From DAOMNN01 sp964404505 (GTDB lineage Bacteria > Pseudomonadota > Gammaproteobacteria > Burkholderiales > Rhodocyclaceae): a DNA stretch of 50,739 nt. The notes beneath the pieces are model-generated. The model saw only the letters and a list, made by a program, of their open reading frames with translations, did no database searches and was not told the origin of the DNA. Position numbers and translations under genes: made by a program. Every line of letters starts with the position of its first letter. The first letter of the stretch is position 1. Below, piece by piece: positions 1 to 7,526 of the stretch. The stretch covers positions 1 through 50,739 of the forward strand of contig CAYOKH010000006.1 in NCBI GenBank assembly GCA_964404505.1, read 5' to 3'.

Positions 1-10
1 TCGTTCTCGA

Positions 11-30
11 GCCAAGAATGCATTCTTGGC
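11..30. repeat. Perfect 20-bp palindrome
   Basis: GCCAAGAATGCATTCTTGGC is its own reverse complement over all 20 bases. It lies 34 bases beyond the 3' end of the tRNA-Ser gene on the minus strand. It could fold as a 3' hairpin of the tRNA transcript, but no T run follows on either side, so a classical intrinsic terminator is not supported. A protein-binding operator or a dispersed repeat is equally possible. Confidence 0.6.
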
Positions 31-64
31 GACTGGACGGGTGATAACGCGAGATGTATATCGC

Positions 65-154
65 TGGCGGAGGCGGTGAGATTCGAACTCACGAGGGGCG
101 CGAACCCCTGCCGGTTTTCAAGACCGGTGCATTCAACCACTCTGCCACGCCTCC
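65..154 (-). tRNA. tRNA-Ser(UGA)
   Basis: Read on the minus strand this is a 90-nt class II tRNA with an encoded CCA end. The acceptor stem pairs GGAGGCG with CGCCTCC and the discriminator base is G. The anticodon stem is CCGGT/ACCGG and its loop CTTGAAA gives anticodon TGA. The long variable arm and a normal T arm (GTTCGAATC) agree with serine identity. Its first 36 nt are repeated exactly just upstream in a damaged copy. Confidence 0.97.
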
Positions 155-291
155 GTTCCGCCTCGGAAGACGAGCCTGACGGCTCGCCTGCCGGTTTTGG
201 CTGCGTGGCCGACGCGTCGGTCACTTCGCCAGCGCACCGCTTGCGCGGCTGGCGCCAAGACCGGTGCATTCAACCACTCTGCCACGCCTCC
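155..291 (-). pseudogene. Interrupted tRNA-Ser pseudogene
   Basis: Bases 256-291 are identical over 36 nt to the 5' half of the intact tRNA-Ser at 119-154, from the acceptor strand to the middle of the anticodon. Bases 187-198 match the next 12 nt (anticodon stem 3' side). Between them lie 57 extra bases (199-255), so the break falls between the second and third anticodon bases with nothing lost. The insert is rich in self-complementary sequence: CCGACGCGTCGG is a perfect palindrome and CGCCAG/CTGGCG can close a hairpin. Bases 155-186 have lost the T arm and acceptor 3' strand. The insert is far too short for a group I intron. It cannot make a normal tRNA unless spliced, so I call it a pseudogene. 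Confidence 0.75.
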
Positions 292-323
292 AAGTCACGA
301 TGCGCACCGCTGCGAGGACGCGA

Positions 324-329
324 AGTATA
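324..329 (-). promoter_or_regulatory. Possible -10 box for the tRNA-Ser unit
   Basis: TATACT on the minus strand sits 32 bases before the broken tRNA-Ser copy and just after the rlmD stop. No good -35 element is visible at normal spacing. If it is used, broken and intact tRNA copies would be on one transcript. Confidence 0.3.
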
Positions 330-340
330 CCATTCGGGCG

Positions 341-1645
341 TCAGCTCGCGCGGTCGAACAGGGCAACGGACTCTACGTGCGAGGTCTGCGGAAACATGTT
401 AACGACGCCGGCGCCGCGCATGACGTAGCCCTTTTCATGCACCAGCACGGCGGCATCACGTGCCAGGGTTTCCGGATTGCACGAGACGTAAACGATGCGG
501 TGTGGCGACTGTTCCGGCCCGAGCGCCTTGACCACCGCGATCGCACCCTCGCGCGGCGGATCGATGAGCATCTTTTCGATGGGGCCAAGCACGGCCAGAC
601 TATCCTCGGTTGTCTCGAAGAGATTGGCGGCGTGAAATTCGCTGTTGCCGTCCAGCCCGTTGCGGCGGGCGTTTTCTCCGGCGCGCTGGACGAGACTCTC
701 GCTTCCCTCGACTCCGACCACTGTCGCTCCCGAACGCGCAATCGGCAGACTGAAGTTGCCCAGACCACAGAACAGATCCGCGATGCGCTCACCCGGGCGC
801 GGATCGAGCAACTGCATGGCGCGGCGTATCAGCAGCCGGTTTATGTAAACGTTTACCTGGACGAAGTCGGTGGGACGAAACGTCAAGGTCACGTCGAATT
901 CGGGAATGGAGTAGGAAAGCTCCGGCGCCTGCGTCGGATGAAGTCGGTGGACCGTATCCGGACCGCCCGGCTGCAGCCAGACCTGAACACAATGTTCGTC
1001 CGCGAAGGCGGCAAGCCGCCGCCTGTCGTCCGCGCTCAGTGCAAGAAGGTTGCGGAACACCAGGACGGTCACCTGATCACCTACCGCGATCTCGATCTGC
1101 GGCAATCGGTCGGGAATGGACAGGCCGGCGATCAGTTGCCGCAGTTGCGGCAGCAGCACCGAGATGTGCGACGGAAGGGTCTCGCACCTGAGCATGTCGG
1201 TAATGTAGCTGCTGTTGCGCTCATGAAAACCGACGAGCACCCCGCCCTTCTTCGGTACCAGCCGGACGCCTATCCGGGCCCGGTCGCGATATGCCCAGAA
1301 CGATCCGTAAATCGCCGCATACACGATTTCGGGCCGGATCCTGCCGACGGTCCACAGTGCGTCTTCGAGGACACGCTGCTTGACGGCAGCCTGCGCGACC
1401 GGATCCAGGTGCTGCATGGCACAACCGCCGCACGTGCCGAAACTGGGGCATCTCGGTTTCACACGCTGCGCGCTCGCCTTCACGATATGAATGATTCGGG
1501 CGCGTTCGTAGGTCGGGCGACGGCGATACACCGAATACTCGACGGTCTCGCCGGGAAGCGCGCCGTCGACGAATAATGCCTTGTCCTCGACGTGCGTCAC
1601 GCCGCGGCCTTCATGATCCACCGACTCGATTACTGCAACCGGCAT
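341..1645 (-). CDS. rlmD: 23S rRNA (uracil-1939-C5)-methyltransferase RlmD
   Basis: 434 aa, about the length of E. coli RlmD (433). It transfers a methyl group from S-adenosylmethionine to C5 of U1939 in 23S rRNA. An N-terminal TRAM-like RNA-binding region covers about residues 1-55. The four cysteines of a 4Fe-4S cluster are present (C66, C72, C75, C154). The SAM-binding motif DLFCGLGNFSLP and DPPREGA follow, and the catalytic cysteine is in VSCNPETL near residue 389. I chose the ATG at 1645; the open frame extends 16 codons further but would run into the divergent gene. The start has a weak GGA ribosome-binding site. It is divergent from the DUF7931-like gene, with a gap of only 32 bases. 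Confidence 0.95.
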   Translation of the reverse strand: MPVAVIESVDHEGRGVTHVEDKALFVDGALPGETVEYSVYRRRPTYERARIIHIVKASAQRVKPRCPSFGTCGGCAMQHLDPVAQAAVKQRVLEDALWTVGRIRPEIVYAAIYGSFWAYRDRARIGVRLVPKKGGVLVGFHERNSSYITDMLRCETLPSHISVLLPQLRQLIAGLSIPDRLPQIEIAVGDQVTVLVFRNLLALSADDRRRLAAFADEHCVQVWLQPGGPDTVHRLHPTQAPELSYSIPEFDVTLTFRPTDFVQVNVYINRLLIRRAMQLLDPRPGERIADLFCGLGNFSLPIARSGATVVGVEGSESLVQRAGENARRNGLDGNSEFHAANLFETTEDSLAVLGPIEKMLIDPPREGAIAVVKALGPEQSPHRIVYVSCNPETLARDAAVLVHEKGYVMRGAGVVNMFPQTSHVESVALFDRAS

Positions 1646-1677
1646 GAAATTTCCAGGCAAAAGGTGTAGTTTTAGCC

Positions 1678-2196
1678 ATGCCGCAACGCCCATTCACTAC
1701 CGCAGCGACGCACATGACAGACAGCCAGACCTTCGACACATACACCCGATATCGTGAAGCCATGCTCGACGCTCTTGGGCGCGCGACGCAAAGCATCTCC
1801 ATTTTCGACCCCGACCTGCGCAATACAGGTCTCGAGTCACCCGCCGGGATCAGCGTTCTCGAGGCCTTCTGCCTGCGCGCGCGGATCGAGGAAAGCCTGC
1901 GTATCGCGGTGCATTCCGCAAGTTTCTTCGAGCGTGAGTGTCCACGGCTGCTCAACCTGGTTTCGCGATTCGGACATCGCATGCAAATCCGCATCAGTTC
2001 GAGCGCCTTCCGATCCCTGGAACAACCCTTCGCGGTCGTAGACGGCGTGCATCTCGTCACCCGCTTCCACTCTGATGATCCGCGCGGCAAGATCTGCATC
2101 GACGACGCACTCTCTTCGTTGCCACTGCTTTCGCAATTCGAAACTCTTTGGGCTTCGGCGCAAAAAGGGCCATCCGGCATTCCGCTGGGAATCTGA
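1678..2196 (+). CDS. DUF7931-like protein of unknown function
   Basis: 172 aa from the first ATG, or 160 aa from the ATG at 1714; neither has a clear ribosome-binding site. No signal peptide or membrane segment is visible, so it is probably cytosolic. Landmarks are SISIFDPDL near the N-terminus, HSASFFERECPRLL in the middle and RFHSDDPRGKICIDD near the C-terminus. From memory this pattern fits the betaproteobacterial DUF7931 family, which I understand to resemble the phospholipase D fold. The catalytic HxK motif of phospholipase D is not evident, so enzymatic activity is doubtful. It is a single gene, divergent from rlmD and convergent with the bamC operon. Confidence 0.75.
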   Translation: MPQRPFTTAATHMTDSQTFDTYTRYREAMLDALGRATQSISIFDPDLRNTGLESPAGISVLEAFCLRARIEESLRIAVHSASFFERECPRLLNLVSRFGHRMQIRISSSAFRSLEQPFAVVDGVHLVTRFHSDDPRGKICIDDALSSLPLLSQFETLWASAQKGPSGIPLGI

Positions 2197-2289
2197 GTGT
2201 CTCTCGGCGGGATTCGCACACAGCGGCCGACGCCCATCCCGTCGCATCGAAGGTGACGGGACAGCGGTCACTCCATGGGTGCTCTCCTG

Positions 2290-2319
2290 AAAAGAAGCCG
2301 GCGCCTCGGCGCCGGCTTC
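2290..2319 (-). terminator. Intrinsic terminator of dapA-bamC
   Basis: A 12-bp stem, GAAGCCGGCGCC / GGCGCCGGCTTC, is followed on the minus strand by TTTT. It lies 51 bases after the bamC stop codon. The stem is symmetric, so it may also slow transcripts coming from the DUF7931-like gene. Confidence 0.8.
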
Positions 2320-2370
2320 CTGGATCGGATCACTTCACCGCGCCCTCGGCGGGCGAATACGGGATACGAA

Positions 2371-3513
2371 TCATTTGAGCTGTTCCTGCAGCAGGCCGAG
2401 TATCCGGCGTGCCGTCTCCGACGTATCCTCGCCACCCTCGCGTGTCAGGACAGTCACCACCGATGTGCCGCCGACTCCCGCGACCCGAATGCGATACTCG
2501 CTGCCGCCGCCCGCCACCGGCGCGTCCTTGCTGCGCCAGAAAGCTAAGCGTGACAGAAAGCCCTCGGAGCGCTGGCTACGGACATCCAGATCGGGGTCGA
2601 TGTAGCGTACGAAGAAGAGGCCTTCTGAACGGTCGCGATCCTCGACGGTGAAACCGCTGCGATCGAGCGCCAATCCAACCCTGCGCCATGCGCGATCAAA
2701 GGACTCGTCGACCGTCAGACGAATCCGTCCATCGGGTCCGGGCTCCAATGCAGCGCGCTCCGCCGTCGGCGCCGATGCGACGATCGCTGCCGCGCGCTCT
2801 TCCTCCGCACCGAGCCGGATCATCAACCGTCGCAGCATCTCGGCTTCGAGTTCGGGATCGGCCGGTCGCGGCTGCCATACCGTGCTGTCCTGCTGAGCGC
2901 TGGAATACACCTCGACCATCCCGCGATGGCTGATGTAAATCTCCACGGTGCCGGGCTCCTGCCCCTCCTCGAGACGCGTACGGAACTTGTCGCGCTCGGC
3001 CGTAGAGAAAAGCCCGTCGAGAACGCGACCGAGCGTGGCGCGAATGAAATCCTGCGGGATGCGGGCACGGTCCTCCGCCCAGTCGGTTTCCATGACCCCG
3101 ACCTCGGGCCGGTCGATATTCAGGATGAAGCCGAGTTCCATCCAGAAGTCCCTGATCTCCGGCCACATAGCATCGGCCGAGCCGGGCACGACCAGCCACC
3201 GCTGCGAGCCGGCACGTTCCATCCTCATCCCTACTGGCTGGGCGAGCACAGCCGTGGAAGCTCCGACAGCCGGTTGCGACTCGCGATCGCTCGAATAGGC
3301 GGAGAAGGTTGCAGTGCCGCGCGGCGCCACGTCGGGAACCGCGAAGCGGTCATCACGCGTTGGCGCCGTCAGATCCGGAGGAATTTCGAGCGTCGACACT
3401 TGCCGTGCGCTCTTGTAGTCGATTTTCCGGGACTCGATCAGCGGGCCCGAACACCCTGCAAGGGTGATCGCGAATGCGAGCACTGAAACCAACGTGAAGA
3501 TCCGTGAATTCAT
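2371..3513 (-). CDS. bamC: Outer membrane assembly lipoprotein BamC
   Basis: 380 aa. It is a lipoprotein subunit of the BAM complex, which inserts beta-barrel proteins into the outer membrane. The signal peptide ends in the lipobox LAGC with the lipidated cysteine at residue 21 of this start. An unstructured segment follows (RKIDYKSARQVSTLEIPPDLT, where BamC proteins contact BamD), then two helix-grip domains, at about 95-215 and 250-375. An upstream ATG at 3540 overlaps the dapA stop and would add nine residues before the signal peptide; I prefer 3513 because it gives a normal signal. It follows dapA, the usual arrangement in this class. Confidence 0.93.
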   Translation of the reverse strand: MNSRIFTLVSVLAFAITLAGCSGPLIESRKIDYKSARQVSTLEIPPDLTAPTRDDRFAVPDVAPRGTATFSAYSSDRESQPAVGASTAVLAQPVGMRMERAGSQRWLVVPGSADAMWPEIRDFWMELGFILNIDRPEVGVMETDWAEDRARIPQDFIRATLGRVLDGLFSTAERDKFRTRLEEGQEPGTVEIYISHRGMVEVYSSAQQDSTVWQPRPADPELEAEMLRRLMIRLGAEEERAAAIVASAPTAERAALEPGPDGRIRLTVDESFDRAWRRVGLALDRSGFTVEDRDRSEGLFFVRYIDPDLDVRSQRSEGFLSRLAFWRSKDAPVAGGGSEYRIRVAGVGGTSVVTVLTREGGEDTSETARRILGLLQEQLK

Positions 3514-3536
3514 GAGTTTCGAGCAGTCCTGAACAG

Positions 3537-4415
3537 TCATACGTTAATGCCGGCACGTCGCATTGCCTCACGCACACGTTCGTGTGCGTCGGGCGACAGC
3601 GGCGTCAGCGGCAGGCGGATTCCGGGCCCGATCAGGCCCATCTGCGCCACCGCCCATTTCACTGGGATCGGGTTGGCCTCGCAGAAAAGATGGCGATGCA
3701 ACCACAGCAGGCGTGCGTTGACCTGCCGTGTCCTGAGCACATCAGCCGCAAGCGCCGCTGCACACATCTCGTGCATCGCGCGCGGAGCCACATTGGCGGT
3801 AACCGAGATCGCGCCGTGACCGCCGAGGAGCATGAACGCCGCGGCGGTCATGTCGTCTCCGGTATATAGCGCGAATCCCGACGGAGCACGCTCGACCAGA
3901 TCGCACGCACGATCGATGCTGCCGGTGGCGTCCTTGATTCCGACTACGTTCGAGATCTCCGCCAGACGCAACGCGGTGTCGTTCGACAGATCAGCGACGG
4001 TCCGTCCCGGTACGTTATACAGCACCATCGGCAATTCGACCGCTTCCGCGATCGCGCGGAAGTGTCGGTACAAACCTTCCTGGGTCGGCTTGTTGTAGTA
4101 CGGGACGACCGACAGGTGCGCACTGGCTCCGGCCGTCTGTGCGAACCGGGCCAGTTCGATCGCCTCGCTGGTGGAATTCGCGCCCGTGCCGGCGATCACG
4201 GGGATACGCCCGCACGAATGCCCTACTGCGACCCGGATGAGTTCGCAATGCTCGTCCACATCGACGGTCGGCGATTCCCCGGTGGTCCCGACTATCACGA
4301 TCCCGTCGGTGCCTTCGACGACGTGGAAATCGATCAGCGATCGCAGCCGCTCGAAGTCCAGACTGCCGTCTTCGCCCATCGGTGTGACGATGGCCACAAT
4401 TGAACCGGTAATCAT
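3537..4415 (-). CDS. dapA: 4-hydroxy-tetrahydrodipicolinate synthase DapA
   Basis: 292 aa, the same length as the E. coli enzyme. It condenses pyruvate with aspartate semialdehyde, the first committed step to lysine and meso-diaminopimelate for the cell wall. Catalytic residues fall at the E. coli positions: Schiff-base lysine K161 (GIKDATG), and T44, Y107 and Y133 of the proton relay, with R138 in NVPGRT. It is the first gene of a two-gene unit with bamC. The 146 bases upstream must hold the promoter, which I could not define. Confidence 0.98.
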   Translation of the reverse strand: MITGSIVAIVTPMGEDGSLDFERLRSLIDFHVVEGTDGIVIVGTTGESPTVDVDEHCELIRVAVGHSCGRIPVIAGTGANSTSEAIELARFAQTAGASAHLSVVPYYNKPTQEGLYRHFRAIAEAVELPMVLYNVPGRTVADLSNDTALRLAEISNVVGIKDATGSIDRACDLVERAPSGFALYTGDDMTAAAFMLLGGHGAISVTANVAPRAMHEMCAAALAADVLRTRQVNARLLWLHRHLFCEANPIPVKWAVAQMGLIGPGIRLPLTPLSPDAHERVREAMRRAGINV

Positions 4416-4561
4416 GAGAGTACGAACCGAAGCTTAAAGAGTGGATTCTACCTGATCGGCGCCAGACGGCGAGACCTGCGTGCGAGGTCTTCCGGCCATG
4501 GAAGTGACGAGGTCCGCTTCCCCGGAGCAGGCCATGTACAAGGACCCTCCGCCGGGAACGC

Positions 4562-5488
4562 TCAGAGGTCCGCCAGGGACTTTATATGTGCCACGGCCGA
4601 ACGCGCCAGCGCGGAGAGCGCATATCCCCCTTCCAGAATCGATACCATGCGCTTGTGCCCGCACTCTGCGGCAAGAGCCTTCATCCGCTCGGTTGCCCAC
4701 ACATAGTCCGACTCGACGAGGCCGCACGAGCCCATGTCGTCCTCGTAATGCGCATCGAAACCCGCCGAGATGAACAGCATCTGAGGCTTGTGGGCACGCA
4801 GCGCGGGGATCCAGGTATCGGTCACGATCTGCCGGAACGCGTCACCCCGGAACCCCGCCGGCACGGGCACATTGACCATGTTCGACGACGCGCGTTCCGC
4901 ACCGCTGTAAGGGTAGAAGGGGTGCTGAAAAATGCTCACCATCAGGACGCGCGGATCGTCCCGGAAGATGTTCTCGGTCCCATTGCCGTGATGTACGTCG
5001 AAGTCGATCACCGCCACCCGCTCGAGCCCATGGGCTTCCAGCGCGTGACATGCGGCTATCGCAACGTTGTTCAGAAAGCAGAAGCCCATCGCCTTCTTGC
5101 GCTCGGCGTGATGGCCCGGCGGACGGACGGCACAGAAGGCATTCTCGATTTCGCCCCTGAGCACCAGATCCGTCGCCATTACCCCCGCTCCGGCCGAGCG
5201 CAACGCCGCCTTCATGGTGCTCGGACACATTGCGGTATCGGGGTCGAGATGGCGGATCCCGTGCTCGGGTACGCTGTTCATGAGTTCGTCGATGTATTCC
5301 TTCGCATGGGCCCGGGCGATCTGCTCATACGTCGCCAGGGGTGCATCGTAAAAGGAAAGGTAAAGATCAAGTCCCGCCGCGATCAGGCGGTCGTTGATCG
5401 CTGCGAGTCGATCGGGACATTCAGGGTGGAAGCTGCCCATTTCATGAAGCCAGCAATCCCTGTGCGTGATGAACGCAGTCGTCGTCAT
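4562..5488 (-). CDS. Histone-deacetylase family protein
   Basis: 308 aa. It is a zinc-dependent amidohydrolase of the class II HDAC/acetylpolyamine/AcuC type. The substrate is not deducible: acetyl-lysine, acetylated polyamine or another amide are all possible. The active site is intact: tandem histidines H126-H127 in RPPGHHAE, zinc ligands D164, H166 and D246 in DFDVHHGNG and SAGFDAH, and the transition-state tyrosine Y290 in EGGY. The start at 5488 is preceded by AGAGGAGG at good spacing; the frame is open 17 codons further upstream but lacks such a site. There is no signal peptide, so it is cytosolic. It is transcribed away from the MoxR operon. Confidence 0.92.
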   Translation of the reverse strand: MTTTAFITHRDCWLHEMGSFHPECPDRLAAINDRLIAAGLDLYLSFYDAPLATYEQIARAHAKEYIDELMNSVPEHGIRHLDPDTAMCPSTMKAALRSAGAGVMATDLVLRGEIENAFCAVRPPGHHAERKKAMGFCFLNNVAIAACHALEAHGLERVAVIDFDVHHGNGTENIFRDDPRVLMVSIFQHPFYPYSGAERASSNMVNVPVPAGFRGDAFRQIVTDTWIPALRAHKPQMLFISAGFDAHYEDDMGSCGLVESDYVWATERMKALAAECGHKRMVSILEGGYALSALARSAVAHIKSLADL

Positions 5489-5625
5489 ACCCCTCCTCTG
5501 ATGAACCGGGCGATCGGTCGGGCGCAGCGATCCCGACACTCCGACTTCCCCCCGATGCTTGGCCCGCCGGCTCCCCTGTGGTCTATTATCACCGCTTTAT
5601 GGTCAATTTTACAGCTGCCCGAACG

Positions 5626-6546
5626 ATGCTCGACATTCACGCAACACGCCTGCTGGAAGCGGCAAACGGAATCATTCTGGGCAAGGAAAGAGGCCTGCGG
5701 CTGGCGCTTTCATGCCTCATTGCAAGAGGACACCTGCTCATCGAAGACATGCCCGGCGTGGGCAAGACCACCCTCGCGCACGTGATGGCCAGGCTGATCG
5801 GATTGCATTTCCAGCGCATTCAGTTCACCAGCGATCTGCTTCCGGCTGACATCGTCGGCGTCTCGATCTTCGAACGGGAAAGCGCCGCCTTCCGCTTTCA
5901 CCCGGGACCGATATTCGCGCAGCTCATTCTCGCGGACGAAATCAATCGCGCCACCCCGAAGACTCAGAGCGCCCTGCTCGAAGCCATGGAGGAGCACCAG
6001 GTCACTGCCGATGGCGAGACCTTCCCGCTACCGCAACCCTTTTTCGTCATAGCCACACAGAATCCGACCAATCAGATCGGCACCTTTCCGCTCCCGGAGA
6101 GCCAGCTCGATCGGTTCCTCATGCGCATCGAACTGGGCTACCCCGATCACGCGGCGGAAAGAGCGCTGTTGATGGGCGAGGACCGGCGTCAGGTTCTCCA
6201 ACGGCAGAAACCGGTCATCACGACGGAGGACCTGAGCGCACTTCAGCGCGCCGCGCAGGCCGTCACCGTGTCCGGGCGCCTGATCGAGTATGTTCAGGCC
6301 CTGCTCGGCAATACACGCCAGAATCCGGAGCTGTCCGGTGGTCTGAGCCCGCGCGCCGGGCTTGCACTCCTCGCGGCCGCCCGCGCCTGGGCCCTCACCG
6401 ACGCGCGTGACCACGTCCTTCCCGAGGACATACAGTCTGTATTTCCGCACGTTGCGGGTCACAGGCTCCGCCTCGCGGGTGACGGACGCCACGCCCCGGC
6501 CGACGCGCTCCGCAGGATCATCGAGGCGGTCCCGGTCATCGGATGA
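5626..6546 (+). CDS. MoxR-family AAA ATPase
   Basis: 306 aa from this start; ATGs at 5578 and 5599 are alternatives, and none has a convincing ribosome-binding site. I chose 5626 because the N-terminus then matches the usual MoxR spacing before GKERGLRLAL. Walker A is GVGKTT (44-49), Walker B is LILADEINRA, and a sensor ATQNPTNQIGTFPLPE and the C-terminal lid follow. MoxR ATPases act as chaperones that mature or assemble metal- or von Willebrand-domain partners. Its stop overlaps the start of the DUF58 gene (ATGA), and MoxR-DUF58-transglutaminase sets are widespread. Confidence 0.93.
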   Translation: MLDIHATRLLEAANGIILGKERGLRLALSCLIARGHLLIEDMPGVGKTTLAHVMARLIGLHFQRIQFTSDLLPADIVGVSIFERESAAFRFHPGPIFAQLILADEINRATPKTQSALLEAMEEHQVTADGETFPLPQPFFVIATQNPTNQIGTFPLPESQLDRFLMRIELGYPDHAAERALLMGEDRRQVLQRQKPVITTEDLSALQRAAQAVTVSGRLIEYVQALLGNTRQNPELSGGLSPRAGLALLAAARAWALTDARDHVLPEDIQSVFPHVAGHRLRLAGDGRHAPADALRRIIEAVPVIG

Positions 6547-7526
6547 TGGGATTGAGGCAGGCCCGGGCCGGTGTCGCGAATTGGCTGGACCAATGGCTGT
6601 TCCGCACCGGAACCCCGGAAAAGGCGCCGATCGTTCTCGGACAGCGCCGCATTTTCGTATTGCCCACGGGAGCGGGTCTGGGATTTGCCGGAGCACTGCT
6701 GGTCATGCTCGTCGCCTCGATCAATTACAATCTCAGCCTCGGATACGGGCTTGTGTTCCTTCTCGCGGGAATTGCGGTCGTCAGCATCGTCCACGCCTTT
6801 CGCAACCTGCTCCATCTGTCGATCAGTCCGGGGCGCGCAGACCCCGTTTTCGCCGGTGAAGCAGCCCACTTCCGGTTCCTCGTGCGCAACACGCGCAGTG
6901 CGGACCGGCCTGCATTGCGATTGAGGACGAGCGAGGCGGCAACCGAGTTCGTTCTCCGCGCCGACGAGACCACGGAAGTCCGGATGCAATGCCGGAGCAC
7001 GCGACGCGGGTGGCTGCGGCCCGGGCGGATGATTCTGGAGACCACGTATCCGCTCGGGCTGATTCGCGCCTGGAGCAACCTCGTGCCCGATGTGCGCTGT
7101 CTCGTCTATCCCGCGCCGGAAGCCGACCCGCCGCCGCTTCCGGAAGGGGGCAGGGGGAGTTCGAGCGGGCGCATTACGCACTCCGGCGATGACGACTTCG
7201 CCGGTCTTCGGGTACACCGAACCGCGGATTCACCCCGTCACGTCGCGTGGAAGGTGGTGGCCCGCGGAGGACCACTGCTTACGAAGAGATTCTCGGGCGT
7301 GGAGGGTGGCACGCTGGAACTGAACTGGGATGCGTTGCCAAGCGAGCTTGACCACGAGGCACGCATCGCACGGCTCACTGCATGGATTCTCGCCGCAGAC
7401 ACCGGCGGTCAGGCATTTTCACTGCAACTTCCGGGGACGCGGACGGCGGCCGAATGCGGAAAGCCGCATGTCCAGGCCTGTCTGAGGAAACTCGCTCTTT
7501 ACGGTCATGAAGATCGCGAACGCTGA
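6543..7526 (+). CDS. DUF58 domain protein
   Basis: 327 aa. Two membrane helices lie at about 44-60 and 64-86, followed by a soluble region. The DUF58 signature RVHRTADSPRHVAWKVVAR is near residues 222-240, with the acidic GDDDF just before it. DUF58 proteins accompany MoxR ATPases and are thought to be their membrane-anchored partners; the biochemical role is unproven. The start overlaps the moxR-like stop and its end overlaps the next start by 20 bases, so translation of the three genes is probably coupled. Confidence 0.92.
   Translation: MMGLRQARAGVANWLDQWLFRTGTPEKAPIVLGQRRIFVLPTGAGLGFAGALLVMLVASINYNLSLGYGLVFLLAGIAVVSIVHAFRNLLHLSISPGRADPVFAGEAAHFRFLVRNTRSADRPALRLRTSEAATEFVLRADETTEVRMQCRSTRRGWLRPGRMILETTYPLGLIRAWSNLVPDVRCLVYPAPEADPPPLPEGGRGSSSGRITHSGDDDFAGLRVHRTADSPRHVAWKVVARGGPLLTKRFSGVEGGTLELNWDALPSELDHEARIARLTAWILAADTGGQAFSLQLPGTRTAAECGKPHVQACLRKLALYGHEDRER

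Noticed and set aside
199..255. Group I intron in the tRNA-Ser anticodon
   Set aside because: At 57 nt the insert is several times too short and lacks the core paired regions; the downstream half of the tRNA is also damaged.
4472..4490. Hairpin AGACCT/AGGTCT as a terminator of the HDAC-family gene
   Set aside because: No T run follows and the stem is only six base pairs; it lies 72 bases after the stop.
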